A stretch of 64,000 nucleotides of DNA from Rathayibacter agropyri (GCF_013249015.1 NZ_JABRPL010000001.1:1040318-1104317), one strand, 5' to 3'. Shown: positions 18,297 to 28,163, counted from the first letter of the stretch. Notes: generated from the letters alone by a model not told the origin. A program made the numbers and translations.

Positions 18297-19376
18297 ATGA
18301 CGGAGGCTGACACCCCCCGAGGGATTCCGGCCCTGTTCGAGAGGGTGATGCGGACCCGGCCGGTGCGTGTGTTCCTGCACTACTCCGAGACGGGTGGACC
18401 ACTCTTCGCCTCAGGACTCGCGTTCCAGGCGCTCTTCGCCGTCTTCGCGGCGCTCTTCGTGTTCTTCGCCGTCTTCGGCTTCTGGGTGCGCAGCGACTCC
18501 GTGCTCCGCGACTCGCTGCTCGAGCTCGTCGCACGCTCCGTGCCGGGTCTGATCGGCGACAAGAACGCACTCGTCTCGGTCGACACGCTCCTTGACTCCT
18601 CGATCCTCGGCTGGACAGGAGTGATCGCCGCGGTGGGCCTGCTCGGGACGGCACTCAACTTCCTCGGCAGCCTGCGCCAGGCGGTGCGACTGCTCTTCTC
18701 GCTCCCCGGCCCTACCACGCTGTTCCTCCTGCTCAAGCTCAAGGACGCCGGCCTCGCTCTGGTGTTCGGGGTGGTCCTCCTCGTCTCGGCCGCCCTCTCG
18801 GTGTTCTCGACCTCTTTCATTGATGTCGCTCTCGCCTTCCTCGGGATCGGAAGCGACTCGCCGGCGAGCCGAATCGCAGGTGGGGCGGTGGGCCTGGTCA
18901 TCATGCTCGCGCTCGACACCGTGACCCTCGCAGGATCCTTCCGCATCCTCTCGGGTATTCCGATCCCGTGGCGGAATCTCTGGCCGGGGTCCCTGGTCGG
19001 CGGGATCGCGCTGGGCGCGCTGAAGGTCTTGGGCACACAGCTGCTGGGGGGCGCGGCTCGCAATCCGCTGCTCGCCTCATTCGCCGTGCTGATCGGTCTG
19101 CTCATCTGGTTTAACCTCGTCTGCCAGGTGATCCTGATCGCCGCGTCGTGGATCTCCGTGCGGATGAGTGACACGGGTATCTCGGCGCGCAGGCTCACTC
19201 CCCGCGAGCTGGAGGAGGAGCGGGAAAAGCAGCTCCGAGCCGCGCGCCGCACGCTCGCCGAGGCCGAGCGGGAGCGGTTGCAGAGCGCCCTACCCGAAGC
19301 CTCCCTCTTCACCCGCCGTCGGCTCGAGAAGCAGCTCGCCAGGCTCGAGAAGGAGCTCGACGACACTCGGAGCTGA
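18297..19376 (+). CDS. YihY/BrkB-family inner-membrane protein
   Basis: A 359-residue membrane protein of the YihY/virulence factor BrkB family (not RNase BN). It has about six hydrophobic helices between residues ~30 and ~290, including the typical SGLAFQALFAVFAALFVFF first helix and the PWRNLWPGSLVGG loop. A charged, helix-forming tail of ~65 residues rich in Glu and Arg ends the protein and probably forms a cytoplasmic coiled coil. No enzymatic role is established for the family. The ATG at 18297 is chosen because the TACGCT box would otherwise be inside the gene. Confidence 0.85.
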   Translation: MTEADTPRGIPALFERVMRTRPVRVFLHYSETGGPLFASGLAFQALFAVFAALFVFFAVFGFWVRSDSVLRDSLLELVARSVPGLIGDKNALVSVDTLLDSSILGWTGVIAAVGLLGTALNFLGSLRQAVRLLFSLPGPTTLFLLLKLKDAGLALVFGVVLLVSAALSVFSTSFIDVALAFLGIGSDSPASRIAGGAVGLVIMLALDTVTLAGSFRILSGIPIPWRNLWPGSLVGGIALGALKVLGTQLLGGAARNPLLASFAVLIGLLIWFNLVCQVILIAASWISVRMSDTGISARRLTPRELEEEREKQLRAARRTLAEAERERLQSALPEASLFTRRRLEKQLARLEKELDDTRS

Positions 19377-19474
19377 GCCGGTCCGCGCCAGGGCTACTGC
19401 CGTTCAGCGCCACGGACGCGAGGTCGAGGCGCGCGTGGTTGGACACCCGGCAGAATGGCGTCCACCGCGCATGT

Positions 19475-19512
19475 CCGTTTTTGTTGACTTCACGAACAAA
19501 CGGGTCTAAAAA
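19475..19512 (+). promoter_or_regulatory. promoter and operator of the fructose operon
   Basis: TTGACT (19484-19489), 17-bp spacer, TAAAAA (19507-19512) is the best two-box promoter seen in this window. An inverted repeat overlaps the -35 box and spacer: arms CCGTTTTTGTT (19475-19485) and AACAAACGGG (19495-19504). That position suits repression by the DeoR-type protein encoded just downstream. Confidence 0.65.
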
Positions 19513-19588
19513 GATGAGAACGCAGATCCGAGGTCTGTCCAGACATCGCGGGTCCAGCGAACGACCACGGCGAGACGACGGAGTCCAC

Positions 19589-20350
19589 ATGTACGCACCG
19601 GAGCGGCACCATGCGATCCTCGAACGCACCCGCCTCGATGGGCGCGTCGAGGTCCGCGACCTCGCACTCTCCCTCGCTGTGACGCCCGAGACGATCCGTC
19701 GGGACCTCACGAGCCTCGAGAAGCGCGGACTGCTGCGCCGGGCACACGGAGGCGCGATCCCTGTCGAACGCCTGGGCATCGAGCCCGAGGTCGCCGCCCG
19801 GGAGGGGTACCTCGCCGGCGAGAAGGATCGCATCGCCACCGCCGCCCTCGCCGAGGTACCTGATGGCGGCTCCATTGCGATCGACGCCGGCACGACGACG
19901 GTGCGCCTGGCAGAACTGCTCCCCCTCGACCGCCGACTGACGGTCGTCACCCACTCCCTCCCCGTCGCGGTGGCGCTCGTCGGCCGGCCCAATATCGACC
20001 TCCACCTCATCGGAGGCCACCTGCGCGGAGTGACGCAGGCTGCGGTCGGCCCCTGGGTCGCTCAGGTAATCTCCTCCGTCTCGGTGGACGTCGCCTTCAT
20101 CGGCACGAACGGCATCAGTCGGGAGCGCGGGCTCACGACGCCCGACCTCGACGAGGCCGTCGTCAAGTCCGCGATCATTGCCTCCGCTCGCCGCGTGGTG
20201 GTGCTCGCCGACCACTCCAAGTTCGGCCGCCAGGACTTCGGGCACGTCGCCCCGCTGTCCGCGATCGACACCGTCATCACGGACCGCGATGTCGACGACG
20301 AACTCGCCGACGACATCGAGTCCGCCGGCCCGGAGGTCGTCCGCGCATGA
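19589..20350 (+). CDS. fruR: DeoR-family transcriptional repressor of the fructose operon (FruR-like)
   Basis: A 253-residue regulator. The N-terminal winged helix (APERHHAILERTRLDGRV, then VTPETIRRDLTSLEKRG) is the DeoR signature. The C-terminal DeoRC sugar-phosphate sensor has IDAGTTTVRLAE and FIGTNGIS. It most likely responds to fructose-1-phosphate made by the PTS permease in the same operon. The ATG at 19589 begins the conserved HTH; the gene overlaps fruK by 4 bp. It probably binds the dyad at 19475-19504 and represses its own operon. Confidence 0.88.
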   Translation: MYAPERHHAILERTRLDGRVEVRDLALSLAVTPETIRRDLTSLEKRGLLRRAHGGAIPVERLGIEPEVAAREGYLAGEKDRIATAALAEVPDGGSIAIDAGTTTVRLAELLPLDRRLTVVTHSLPVAVALVGRPNIDLHLIGGHLRGVTQAAVGPWVAQVISSVSVDVAFIGTNGISRERGLTTPDLDEAVVKSAIIASARRVVVLADHSKFGRQDFGHVAPLSAIDTVITDRDVDDELADDIESAGPEVVRA

Positions 20351-21306
20351 TCGTCACCGTCACCGCCAACCCGAGCATCGATGTCACCCTTTCCACGAGT
20401 GACTTCGCCATCGGCGAGGTGAACCGCGCCCACGATGTCCGCCGCGACCCCGCAGGCAAGGGAGTCAACGTTGCGCGAGCCCTCGCTCGCAATGGCGTGG
20501 CGGCGACAGCGGTCTACCCGGCCGATGCCTCGACCGGGTTCGATCTCTCGGCCATGCTCGAGGCGGCAGGAGTGCGCTCGGCCAGCGTGGCGATCGCCCG
20601 CCCCATCCGCACCAACATCACCGTGGTCGACGATCACACCGGCCGCACCACCAAGATCAACGAGCCTGGCCCCGTCGTCACGGCCGAGGAGGCGCGAGCA
20701 CTCGCGGAGCTGATCAGCGAGCAGGTCTCGGCCTCACCCCGCTGGCTGGTTGCCTGCGGCAGCGTGCCTCCCGGCCTCGGAGCGGACTTCTACCCCGCCC
20801 TCGGTCGGCTCGCCCAGCACGTCGGCGTCCCCCTCGCCGTCGACACCTCGGGGGCACCCCTGACCGCGATCGTCGCGGCCGGCACCGCCACCCTGGTCAA
20901 GCCCAACCTCGAGGAGCTCGAAGAACTCCTCGGCCGCTCCCTGACGACGGTCGGAGACGCCGTCACCGGAGCCCGCACCCTCCTGCAGCTGCCTGACGCG
21001 CGAGCGCTGGTCAGTCTCGGAGAGCACGGCGCCCTCCTGGTCACGGCGCACGCGTCGTGGTGGGCCGGCGCCCCCGCTGTCGTGCCCCTCAGCACGGTCG
21101 GGGCCGGCGACAGCACGCTCGCCGGCTACCTCTCCTCCGTCGAGGCCACGGAGGCGGAGCGCCTCGCGACAGCCGTCGCCTGGGGCACCGCCGCCGTCCA
21201 GCTCCCGGGTAGTGAAGCCCCCGGACCCAACTCCCTCCGCCTCGACGACGTCATCGTCCTCGAGAATCCCGAACCCCACCTCCCGATTGGAGAACTGAGC
21301 GCATGA
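20347..21306 (+). CDS. fruK: 1-phosphofructokinase
   Basis: PfkB/ribokinase-family kinase that converts fructose-1-phosphate to fructose-1,6-bisphosphate. It has the N-terminal NPSIDVTL motif, the glycine-rich GKGVNVARAL segment and the C-terminal anion-hole/catalytic motif STVGAGDSTLAGYL with the catalytic Asp. The 319-residue length is normal. It overlaps both neighbours by 4 bp, so the four fru genes are translationally coupled. Context with the fructose permease favours 1-phosphofructokinase over tagatose-6-phosphate kinase. Confidence 0.9.
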   Translation: MIVTVTANPSIDVTLSTSDFAIGEVNRAHDVRRDPAGKGVNVARALARNGVAATAVYPADASTGFDLSAMLEAAGVRSASVAIARPIRTNITVVDDHTGRTTKINEPGPVVTAEEARALAELISEQVSASPRWLVACGSVPPGLGADFYPALGRLAQHVGVPLAVDTSGAPLTAIVAAGTATLVKPNLEELEELLGRSLTTVGDAVTGARTLLQLPDARALVSLGEHGALLVTAHASWWAGAPAVVPLSTVGAGDSTLAGYLSSVEATEAERLATAVAWGTAAVQLPGSEAPGPNSLRLDDVIVLENPEPHLPIGELSA

Positions 21307-21755
21307 CTGCTCTCACCGAGGCGTCGACCGTCATCGTCGACCTGTCCGCCGCCACGAAAGACGAGGCCACCGCGCAGCTCGCGAAGACGCTCGCAGACGC
21401 AGGCCGCGTCACCGATCTCGACGGCTTCCTGGCCGACGTCCGCGACCGCGAGTCGCAGATGGCCACCGGAATGCCCGGCGGCATCGGCATTCCCCACGCC
21501 CGCTCGTCGCACGTCGTCGTACCGAGCGTTGCCGTCGGCATCGCGAAGCAGGGCGTCGACTTCGGTGCCCCCGACGGTCCCGCCGACCTGATCTTCCTGA
21601 TCGCAGCCCCTGACGGTGCCGACCAAGCGCACCTCAAGATCCTCGCTCAACTCGCCCGCAAGCTGATCCACGAGTCGTTCACCGGTTCCCTCCGCGCCGC
21701 CGCCAGCGGCCAGGAGGTCGCGGACATCATCGCCAGAGAGGTCGTCGTCTCATGA
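21303..21755 (+). CDS. PTS fructose EIIA component
   Basis: A free-standing 150-residue EIIA-2 domain. His65 in GIGIPHARSS is the phosphorylation site. It takes phosphate from HPr and passes it to the IIB domains of the adjacent permease. No HPr domain is fused and no ptsH follows the operon, so HPr must be encoded elsewhere. It overlaps fruK upstream and fruA downstream by 4 bp each. Confidence 0.92.
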   Translation: MTALTEASTVIVDLSAATKDEATAQLAKTLADAGRVTDLDGFLADVRDRESQMATGMPGGIGIPHARSSHVVVPSVAVGIAKQGVDFGAPDGPADLIFLIAAPDGADQAHLKILAQLARKLIHESFTGSLRAAASGQEVADIIAREVVVS

Positions 21756-23563
21756 AGATCGTCGCCGTCACCAGCTGCATTGCAGGCATTGCGCACACCT
21801 ACATGGCGGCGGAGGCCCTCGAGCAGGCCGCCAAGAAGAAGGGGTACGAGATTCAGGTCGAGACCCAGGGCGCTGCCGGCTCCGACCCCATGTCAGACCA
21901 GACCATCGCCGACGCCGATGTCGTCATCCTTGCCGCCGACCTCGAGGTCCGCGGCAAGGACCGCTTCGCGGGCAAGCCCACCCTCGAGGTGGGCACGTCG
22001 GAGGCGCTCGCGAAGGCCGCTGACGTGATCGACCGCGCCGCCGCAAAGGTGGCGGCGGCACCGGCCGCCTCCGCACCGCGCTTCGTCGCCGTCACCAGCT
22101 GCATCGCGGGTATCGCGCACACCTACATGGCGGCGGAGGCGCTTGAGCAGGCCGCGAAGAAGCGGGGCTACCCGATCCACGTCGAGACCCAGGGCGCAGC
22201 CGGCTCGGACGAGATGAGCGCCGGCGACATCGCTGCCGCCGACGTCGTCATCCTGGCCGCCGACCTCGACGTGAGGGGTCAGGAGCGCTTCGCCGGGAAA
22301 CCCGTGCTCCGGGTCGGCGTGGCGGAAGCGCTCTCTCGGCCCGACGAGGTCCTCGACCGTGCGCTCGCCCTGCGCGGGTCCGGATCGGCGGCGCCCGCCC
22401 GCCCGACCCCGACCGCGGCACCCGTCGCGCCGAAGAAGGTTGGCGTCGGCACGCGCATCCGGCAGAACCTCATGACCGGCGTCTCCTACATGATCCCGTT
22501 TGTCGCGGCGGGTGGTCTACTGATCGCTCTCTCGTTCCTGTTCGGCGGCTACACGATCGTCGATTTCACGGCTCAGCAGATCATCGACGACGGCTTCAAC
22601 GTCATGAACATCACTGACTGGGCCGGAGTGATGTTCCTCATCGGTGGAGCGACCTTCGCGTTCCTCGTGCCGGTTCTCTCCGGCTTCATCGCCTTCGGCA
22701 TCGCCGACCGCCCCGGCATCGCCCCGGGCTTCCTCGGTGGCGCGGTCGCCGTCACCGTCGGCGCCGGGTTCCTCGGCGGTCTCGCCTCCGGTTTCATCGC
22801 CGGCTACGCGGCGCTCTACATCTCGCGGATCAAGCTGCCCGCGGCGTTCAAGTCGTTGATGCCCGTCGTGATCATTCCCCTGATCGCGACCTTCATCACC
22901 GGCTTCTTGATGTTCGTGGTGCTCGGCGCTCCGCTGCGCGCACTGAGCGAGGGCCTGTCGGCCTGGTTGTCCGGCCTGACGGGCGGCAACCTGATCATCC
23001 TCGGCATCATCCTGGGCCTGATGATGGCGTTCGACATGGGCGGACCGGTCAACAAGGTGGCCTATGCCTTCGCGACCACGGGTCTTGCCTCCGTCCCCGC
23101 CGATGGCGACCCGAATTCGGTGCAGTTCAAGGTGATGGCGATCGTGATGGCCGCCGGGATGACGCCTCCGCTGGGCCTCGCTCTGGCCACGTCGCTCCGC
23201 AAGCGCCTGTTCACCGACGCAGAGCGCCAGAACGGGAAGGCGGCGTACCTGCTCGGCGCGTCCTTCATCTCGGAGGGGGCGATCCCGTTCGCCGCGGTTG
23301 ACCCGCTGCGCGTGATCCCCTCGGCGATGGTCGGTTCGGCCGTGACCGGAGCGCTGGTGGCGCTGTTCGGCTCGACCCTCCGTGCCCCCCACGGCGGTGT
23401 CTGGGTGACAGGTCTCGTCGGAGAGCCGGTGCTCTACCTGATCGCGATCCTCGTCGGGATGGTCGTGACCGCCGTCTGCGTGATCATCGCGAAGAGCGTC
23501 ACGCGTGCTGCCGTAATCGCCGACGTGCCTGAGCCCGCTGCGGCCCAGCCCGTGGCCGCCTGA
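21752..23563 (+). CDS. fruA: PTS fructose EIIB'-EIIB-EIIC permease
   Basis: A 603-residue permease that imports fructose as fructose-1-phosphate. Residues 1-100 and 110-205 are two IIB domains, and ~230-590 is the IIC domain with about 8-10 helices. IIC hallmarks are AFDMGGPVNK and EGAIPFAAVDP. Both IIB domains keep the phosphocysteine in CIAGIAHTYMAAEALEQAAK (Cys9 and Cys117), and they are nearly identical over that stretch at DNA level too. In the enterobacterial FruA the first IIB' domain lacks this cysteine. The copies therefore look like a recent internal duplication or gene conversion. Confidence 0.93.
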   Translation: MKIVAVTSCIAGIAHTYMAAEALEQAAKKKGYEIQVETQGAAGSDPMSDQTIADADVVILAADLEVRGKDRFAGKPTLEVGTSEALAKAADVIDRAAAKVAAAPAASAPRFVAVTSCIAGIAHTYMAAEALEQAAKKRGYPIHVETQGAAGSDEMSAGDIAAADVVILAADLDVRGQERFAGKPVLRVGVAEALSRPDEVLDRALALRGSGSAAPARPTPTAAPVAPKKVGVGTRIRQNLMTGVSYMIPFVAAGGLLIALSFLFGGYTIVDFTAQQIIDDGFNVMNITDWAGVMFLIGGATFAFLVPVLSGFIAFGIADRPGIAPGFLGGAVAVTVGAGFLGGLASGFIAGYAALYISRIKLPAAFKSLMPVVIIPLIATFITGFLMFVVLGAPLRALSEGLSAWLSGLTGGNLIILGIILGLMMAFDMGGPVNKVAYAFATTGLASVPADGDPNSVQFKVMAIVMAAGMTPPLGLALATSLRKRLFTDAERQNGKAAYLLGASFISEGAIPFAAVDPLRVIPSAMVGSAVTGALVALFGSTLRAPHGGVWVTGLVGEPVLYLIAILVGMVVTAVCVIIAKSVTRAAVIADVPEPAAAQPVAA

Positions 23564-23839
23564 CTCCCACCGACCGGCCGTCCTGAGCGGCCCCGCCGGC
23601 GGTCTGCGCCTGCATCGCCTTCTTCTTCTCCGAGGGAAGGTGAGGCAGGAGCAGCCGCCGGCTTCTCCGTTCCCCGTGCGCGGTCTGCAGGGGTCGGTGC
23701 GGTCTGCAGGGTGTTCGTTCGGTTCCGATGCAGACGCGCGGCGGATCGGCGAAGACGCTTGGAATCCCCTGCAAATCGCACTGTCACCCACTCCTGACGC
23801 CACCTCGGGAGGCGCCCGCGGCGGCGGCGTCGCCCTCCG

Positions 23840-23845
23840 TAGAAT
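23840..23845 (+). promoter_or_regulatory. candidate -10 box for xth (leaderless)
   Basis: TAGAAT, 6 bases before the GTG at 23852. The preceding 270 bp after fruA contain no gene. Confidence 0.5.
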
Positions 23846-23851
23846 GATCGG

Positions 23852-24688
23852 GTGACTCGCACGCCGCTCCGTATCGCCTCCGTCAATGTCAACGGCGTCC
23901 GCGCCGCTTTCCGGAAAGGGATGGGCGACTGGCTCGCCGCCCGCGACGTCGACATCCTTGCCCTGCAGGAGGTCCGTGCCTCCACCGACGATCTGACGGG
24001 ACTGCTCGGCGACGAATGGGACGTGCTACACGACGCAGCCACCGCGAAGGGCCGCGCCGGAGTCGCACTCGCGTCGCGCAAGCGCGCCACGATCCACCGG
24101 GTCGCCTTCGGTGCCGACGACTTCGATTCGGCCGGACGCTGGCTCGAGGCCGACTACGAGGTCGGCGACCGCACGCTCACGGTCGTCTCGACCTACGTCC
24201 ATTCGGGCGAGGTCGACACCCCCAAGCAGGTCGAGAAGTACCGCTTCCTCGACACGATGAAGGAGCGCCTCCCCGAATTGCAGGCGCACAATCCGCTCTC
24301 CGTCGTGATGGGCGACCTCAATGTGGGGCACCGCACGCTCGACATCAAGAACTGGAAGGGCAACGTCAAGAAGGCCGGTTTCCTCCCGCAGGAGCGCGCG
24401 TACTTCGACGAGTTCGTCGGCGCGGAAGGCGATCCCGACTACAACGCGGGTGCGGGCCTGGGCTGGATCGACCTCGGCCGACGCTTCGCCGGTGAGGTGC
24501 CCGGCCCGTACACGTGGTGGTCGCAGCGCGGCAAGGCTTTCGACACCGACACCGGCTGGCGCCTGGACTACCAACTGGCAACCCCCGAGCTTGCCGCGCT
24601 CGCCCGCTCCTACGCCGTCGACCGCGCCGACGCCTACGACACCCGCTGGTCGGACCACGCCCCGGTGGTCGTCGACTACGAACTCTGA
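23852..24688 (+). CDS. xth: exodeoxyribonuclease III
   Basis: AP endonuclease/3' exonuclease for base-excision repair, 278 residues, endonuclease/exonuclease/phosphatase fold. Visible catalytic elements: ASVNVNG (metal Asn), LQEVR (metal Glu), the Tyr in [15 protein letters not shown] (Asp-Leu-Asn) and the final [11 protein letters not shown] (catalytic His). The GTG start fits both the family N-terminus and the leaderless -10 box. It is followed 46 bp later by trpS. Confidence 0.93.
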   Translation: MTRTPLRIASVNVNGVRAAFRKGMGDWLAARDVDILALQEVRASTDDLTGLLGDEWDVLHDAATAKGRAGVALASRKRATIHRVAFGADDFDSAGRWLEADYEVGDRTLTVVSTYVHSGEVDTPKQVEKYRFLDTMKERLPELQAHNPLSVVMGDLNVGHRTLDIKNWKGNVKKAGFLPQERAYFDEFVGAEGDPDYNAGAGLGWIDLGRRFAGEVPGPYTWWSQRGKAFDTDTGWRLDYQLATPELAALARSYAVDRADAYDTRWSDHAPVVVDYEL

Positions 24689-24734
24689 CCCTTCTCCCCC
24701 GCGGATCCCGCGACTCCGATCCCCCGAGGCCCCC

Positions 24735-25760
24735 ATGACCCCCAGCACTCCGAGCGCCAAGCCCGTCATCCTCTCCGGCATGCAGCCATCCTCAGGCTCG
24801 CTGCACCTCGGTAACTACATCGGCGCCCTGACGCAGTGGGTCGCTATGCAGGAGGACTTCGACGCGTACTTCTGCGTCGTCGACCTGCATGCGATCACCG
24901 TGCCGCAGGATCCGCAGCAACTCCGCGAGCGCACTCGCGCGACGGCGGCGCAGTACATGGCGGCGGGCATCGACCCGGAGCGCTCGACCCTGTTTATCCA
25001 GTCGCACGTGCCGGCCCACGCCGAACTCGCCTGGGTGCTAACCACCCTGACCGGCTTCGGCGAGGCCAGCCGGATGACGCAGTTCAAGGACAAGTCGGCG
25101 AAGAACGGGACGGAGGCTGCCTCGGTGGGCCTGTTCACCTACCCGATTCTGATGGCCGCCGACATCCTGCTATACCAGGCTGATGCGGTGCCGGTGGGTG
25201 AAGACCAGCGCCAGCATCTGGAGCTCACCCGCGATCTCGCCGCGCGCTTCAACGCGCGCTTTGGCGAGACTTTCACCGTGCCACAGCCGCATATTGCGCG
25301 CGAGACCGCCAAGATCTTCGACCTGCACAATCCGGGCGCGAAGATGTCGAAGTCGGCGGAGTCGGAGTCTGGCCTGCTCAGCGTGCTCGACGAGCCGAAG
25401 GTAACGGCGAAGAAGATTATGCGCGCCGTGACCGACACTGAGTCGGACGTGCGCTTCGACCGCGCGGCCAAGCCCGGCGTCTCGAACCTGCTCACGATCT
25501 ACTCCGTGCTCGCCGACCGCTCGGTCGAATCGATCGAGCGGGAGTACGCCGGCCGCGGCTACGGCGACCTCAAGAAGGGGCTCGTCGAGGTGGTCGCCGC
25601 GACCTTCGACCCGATCCGCGTCCGCACCACCGAACTGCTCTCCGACCCGGCCGAACTCGACCGCGTACTTTCGCGCGCCGCCGACCGCGCTGCTGAGACC
25701 GCGGAGCGCACCCTCGCTGCTGTCTACGAGCGCGTCGGCTTTCTCCGCCGCGCCCGCTGA
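24735..25760 (+). CDS. trpS: tryptophanyl-tRNA synthetase
   Basis: Class I aminoacyl-tRNA synthetase charging tRNA-Trp, 341 residues. The HIGH-equivalent segment [11 protein letters not shown] (~20-30) and the KMSKS loop ([10 protein letters not shown], ~208) are present, together with the DLHAITV and [13 protein letters not shown] segments. The ATG at 24735 is the only good start; longer frames run through xth. It is convergent with glpK across a perfect palindrome. Confidence 0.95.
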   Translation: MTPSTPSAKPVILSGMQPSSGSLHLGNYIGALTQWVAMQEDFDAYFCVVDLHAITVPQDPQQLRERTRATAAQYMAAGIDPERSTLFIQSHVPAHAELAWVLTTLTGFGEASRMTQFKDKSAKNGTEAASVGLFTYPILMAADILLYQADAVPVGEDQRQHLELTRDLAARFNARFGETFTVPQPHIARETAKIFDLHNPGAKMSKSAESESGLLSVLDEPKVTAKKIMRAVTDTESDVRFDRAAKPGVSNLLTIYSVLADRSVESIEREYAGRGYGDLKKGLVEVVAATFDPIRVRTTELLSDPAELDRVLSRAADRAAETAERTLAAVYERVGFLRRAR

Positions 25761-25777
25761 GCGCGCCCCGGCGTGCT

Positions 25778-25831
25778 GACTGTCCAAAAGTTGTCGCACT
25801 CGGCGCCGAGTGCGACAACTTTTGGACAGTC
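25778..25831. terminator. perfect 54-bp palindrome between convergent trpS and glpK
   Basis: 27-bp arms (25778-25804 and 25805-25831) match exactly with no loop. The arms begin GACTGTCCAAAAGTTG and meet at GGCGCC. The AAAA/TTTT tract within the arms and the location 18 bp after trpS and 15 bp after glpK suit a bidirectional terminator. Confidence 0.75.
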
Positions 25832-25845
25832 GCGACGGGGCTGGG

Positions 25846-27360
25846 CTACTGCACGTCCTCGTCGACCCAGTCGAAGGTCTTCGTGACGGCCTTCTTCCAG
25901 AGGCGGTACTGGCGTGCTGCCTCGTCCTGGTCCATCTGCGGCGTCCAGCGCGAATCCTCCTGCCAGTTCTGGCGCAGGTCGTCCAGGTTCGCCCAGAAGC
26001 CGACCGCGAGGCCGGCCGCGTAGGCCGCTCCGAGCGCCGTGGTCTCGGCGACGACCGGGCGAACGACCGGGACGCCGAGAATGTCGGCCTGGAACTGCAT
26101 CAGCAGGTTGTTGGCGATCATTCCGCCGTCGACCTTGAGCTCCTGTAGCGGAACACCAGAGTCGGCATTCACCGCGTCCAGCACTTCGCGGGTCTGGAAC
26201 GCCGTCGCCTCGAGCGCAGCACGGGCGATGTGGCCCTTGTTGACATAGCGGGTAAGCCCGACCAGCGCTCCGCGCGCGTCCGAGCGCCAGTACGGCGCGA
26301 AAAGGCCGGAGAACGCGGGGACGAAGTACGCGCCTCCGTTGTCCTCGACCGTGGCGGCCAGCTCTTCGACTTCGGGGGCCGAGCCGATGAGGCCCAGGTT
26401 GTCGCGGAGCCACTGGATCAGCGAACCAGAGACCGCGATCGAGCCCTCCAGCGCGTAGTGCACTTCGCCGTCGCCCAGCTTGTAGCCGATGGTGGTGAGT
26501 AGCCCGTTCTGTGAGTGGACAATCTCGGTACCGGTGTTGAAGATCAGGAAGTTACCGGTGCCGTAGGTGTTCTTAGCCTCACCCGGATCGAACGCCGCCT
26601 GGCCGAACGTCGCGGCCTGCTGGTCGCCCAGAATGCCCGCGATCGGTACCTCGCGCAGCAGCGACGAGGACTCGACCTCGCCGTAGACCTCCGATGAGGA
26701 ACAGACCTCGGGGAGCATCGACTTCGGCACACCGAACGCCTCGAGGATGTCGTCGCGCCACTCGAGGGTCTCGAGGTCGAGGAAGAGAGTGCGGGAGGCG
26801 TTGGTCACGTCCGTCTTGTGAACGCCGCCGTCGATACCACCGGTGAGGTTCCAGAGCACCCAGGTGTCAGTGGTGCCAAAGAGCAGGTCGCCCGCCTCCG
26901 CCTTCTCGCGCGCACCCTCGACGTTTTCGAGAATCCAGACGATTTTGGTACCCGAGAAATAGGTCGCGAGCGGGAGACCGACGATCGACTTGAAGCGGTC
27001 GGGGCCCACGTCGCCGGCGAGGCGGTCGACGATTGACTGCGTGCGGGTGTCCTGCCAGACGATCGCGTTGTAGACCGGCTGCCCCGTCGTCTTGTCCCAG
27101 ACCACAGCCGTCTCACGCTGGTTGGTGATGCCGACGGAGGCGATGTCGTGGCGGGTCAGGTCGGCGCGGGAGAGGGCCTGGCCGATCACCTCGCGGACGT
27201 TGTTCCAAATCTCGATCGGATCGTGCTCGACCCAACCCGCGCGCGGGAAGATTTGCTCGTGCTCCTTCTGACCGGTGGAGACGATGGATCCCTTCTTATC
27301 GAAGATAATCGCGCGGGACGACGTGGTCCCCTGATCGATAGCGATGACGTAGTCAGCCAT
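25846..27360 (-). CDS. glpK: glycerol kinase
   Basis: Phosphorylates glycerol to sn-glycerol-3-phosphate. FGGY-kinase family, 504 residues. The N-terminal ATPase phosphate-1 motif [13 protein letters not shown], the substrate segment GWVEHDP, and the C-terminal [18 protein letters not shown] motif are visible. AAGGAGT lies 7 bases before the ATG. It is the last gene of the glpD-glpF-glpK run and lies 44 bp behind glpF. In many relatives IIA-Glc or HPr regulates this enzyme; nothing in the sequence decides that here. Confidence 0.96.
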   Translation of the reverse strand: MADYVIAIDQGTTSSRAIIFDKKGSIVSTGQKEHEQIFPRAGWVEHDPIEIWNNVREVIGQALSRADLTRHDIASVGITNQRETAVVWDKTTGQPVYNAIVWQDTRTQSIVDRLAGDVGPDRFKSIVGLPLATYFSGTKIVWILENVEGAREKAEAGDLLFGTTDTWVLWNLTGGIDGGVHKTDVTNASRTLFLDLETLEWRDDILEAFGVPKSMLPEVCSSSEVYGEVESSSLLREVPIAGILGDQQAATFGQAAFDPGEAKNTYGTGNFLIFNTGTEIVHSQNGLLTTIGYKLGDGEVHYALEGSIAVSGSLIQWLRDNLGLIGSAPEVEELAATVEDNGGAYFVPAFSGLFAPYWRSDARGALVGLTRYVNKGHIARAALEATAFQTREVLDAVNADSGVPLQELKVDGGMIANNLLMQFQADILGVPVVRPVVAETTALGAAYAAGLAVGFWANLDDLRQNWQEDSRWTPQMDQDEAARQYRLWKKAVTKTFDWVDEDVQ

Positions 27361-27404
27361 GAATGATTACTCCTTCGTAACGGGGTGAAGTGGCCGGCGG
27401 CGGC

Positions 27405-28163
27405 TTAGAGGACGGGCAGCAGCGCCAGTGAGGCGAGACCCGCCAGCACGCCGCCGACGATCGGGCCGACGACGGGGACCCAGGCGTAGCTCCAGTCGCT
27501 CGAGCCCTTGCCCTTGATCGGCAGCAGCGCGTGCGCGATGCGGGGCCCGAGGTCACGGGCGGGGTTGATGGCGTAGCCGGTCGGGCCGCCGAGGGAGGCG
27601 CCAATCGCGATCACCAGAATCGCGACGGGGAGAGCGCCCAGCGCGGCGAGTCCGCCGTCGCCTTGGCGTCCGCCGCCGAAGCCGATAACGACGAAGACGA
27701 GGACGAAAGTGCCGATGACCTCGGTGACGAAGTTCCAACCGTAGGAACGGATTGCCGGGCCGGTCGAGAAGACGCCGAGCTTGTTGGCAGCGTCAGGCTC
27801 CTCGTCGAAGTGCTGCTTGTAGGCCAGCCAGCAGAAGACTGCACCGAGGATCGCGCCGATCATCTGAGCCAGGATGTAAACAAGGATAGAGGCGACGTTG
27901 ACGGGAACACCCGAGCCGAACTCCGTCGCTCCGCTCGCGGCGAGACCGAGCGTGACGGCAGGGTTCAAATGAGCGCCCGAATTGTACGAGACGATCACGC
28001 CGGCGAAGACCGCAAAGCCCCAGCCGATGTTGACCATCAGGGTCCCGCCGTTCAGACCCTTGCTCTTGACGAGTGCGACGTTGGCGACGACACCGCAGCC
28101 GAGGAGCACGAGCATCGCCGTCCCCACCACTTCGGCAAGGAACACCACTCCGAGATTGTCCAC
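27405..28163 (-). CDS. glpF: glycerol uptake facilitator (aquaglyceroporin)
   Basis: MIP-family channel of about 252 residues with six membrane helices and two half-helices. Both NPA boxes are intact (AHLNPAVTLG and INPARDLG); the Asp after the second box is the glyceroporin marker. The GTG at 28163 is preferred because GGAAAAGG lies just upstream. A TTG at 28220 would add 19 hydrophilic residues and lacks a ribosome site. It imports glycerol for the adjacent kinase. Confidence 0.92.
   Translation of the reverse strand: MDNLGVVFLAEVVGTAMLVLLGCGVVANVALVKSKGLNGGTLMVNIGWGFAVFAGVIVSYNSGAHLNPAVTLGLAASGATEFGSGVPVNVASILVYILAQMIGAILGAVFCWLAYKQHFDEEPDAANKLGVFSTGPAIRSYGWNFVTEVIGTFVLVFVVIGFGGGRQGDGGLAALGALPVAILVIAIGASLGGPTGYAINPARDLGPRIAHALLPIKGKGSSDWSYAWVPVVGPIVGGVLAGLASLALLPVL

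Noticed and set aside
22517..23803. Long His/Glu/Arg-rich frame antisense to fruA
   Set aside because: The His/Arg-rich translation is the typical reading of the reverse of membrane-protein codons, not a gene.
23564..23851. Missing ptsH (HPr) after fruA
   Set aside because: I looked for the HPr active-site pattern around a conserved His; no frame in this gap supports it. HPr must be elsewhere.
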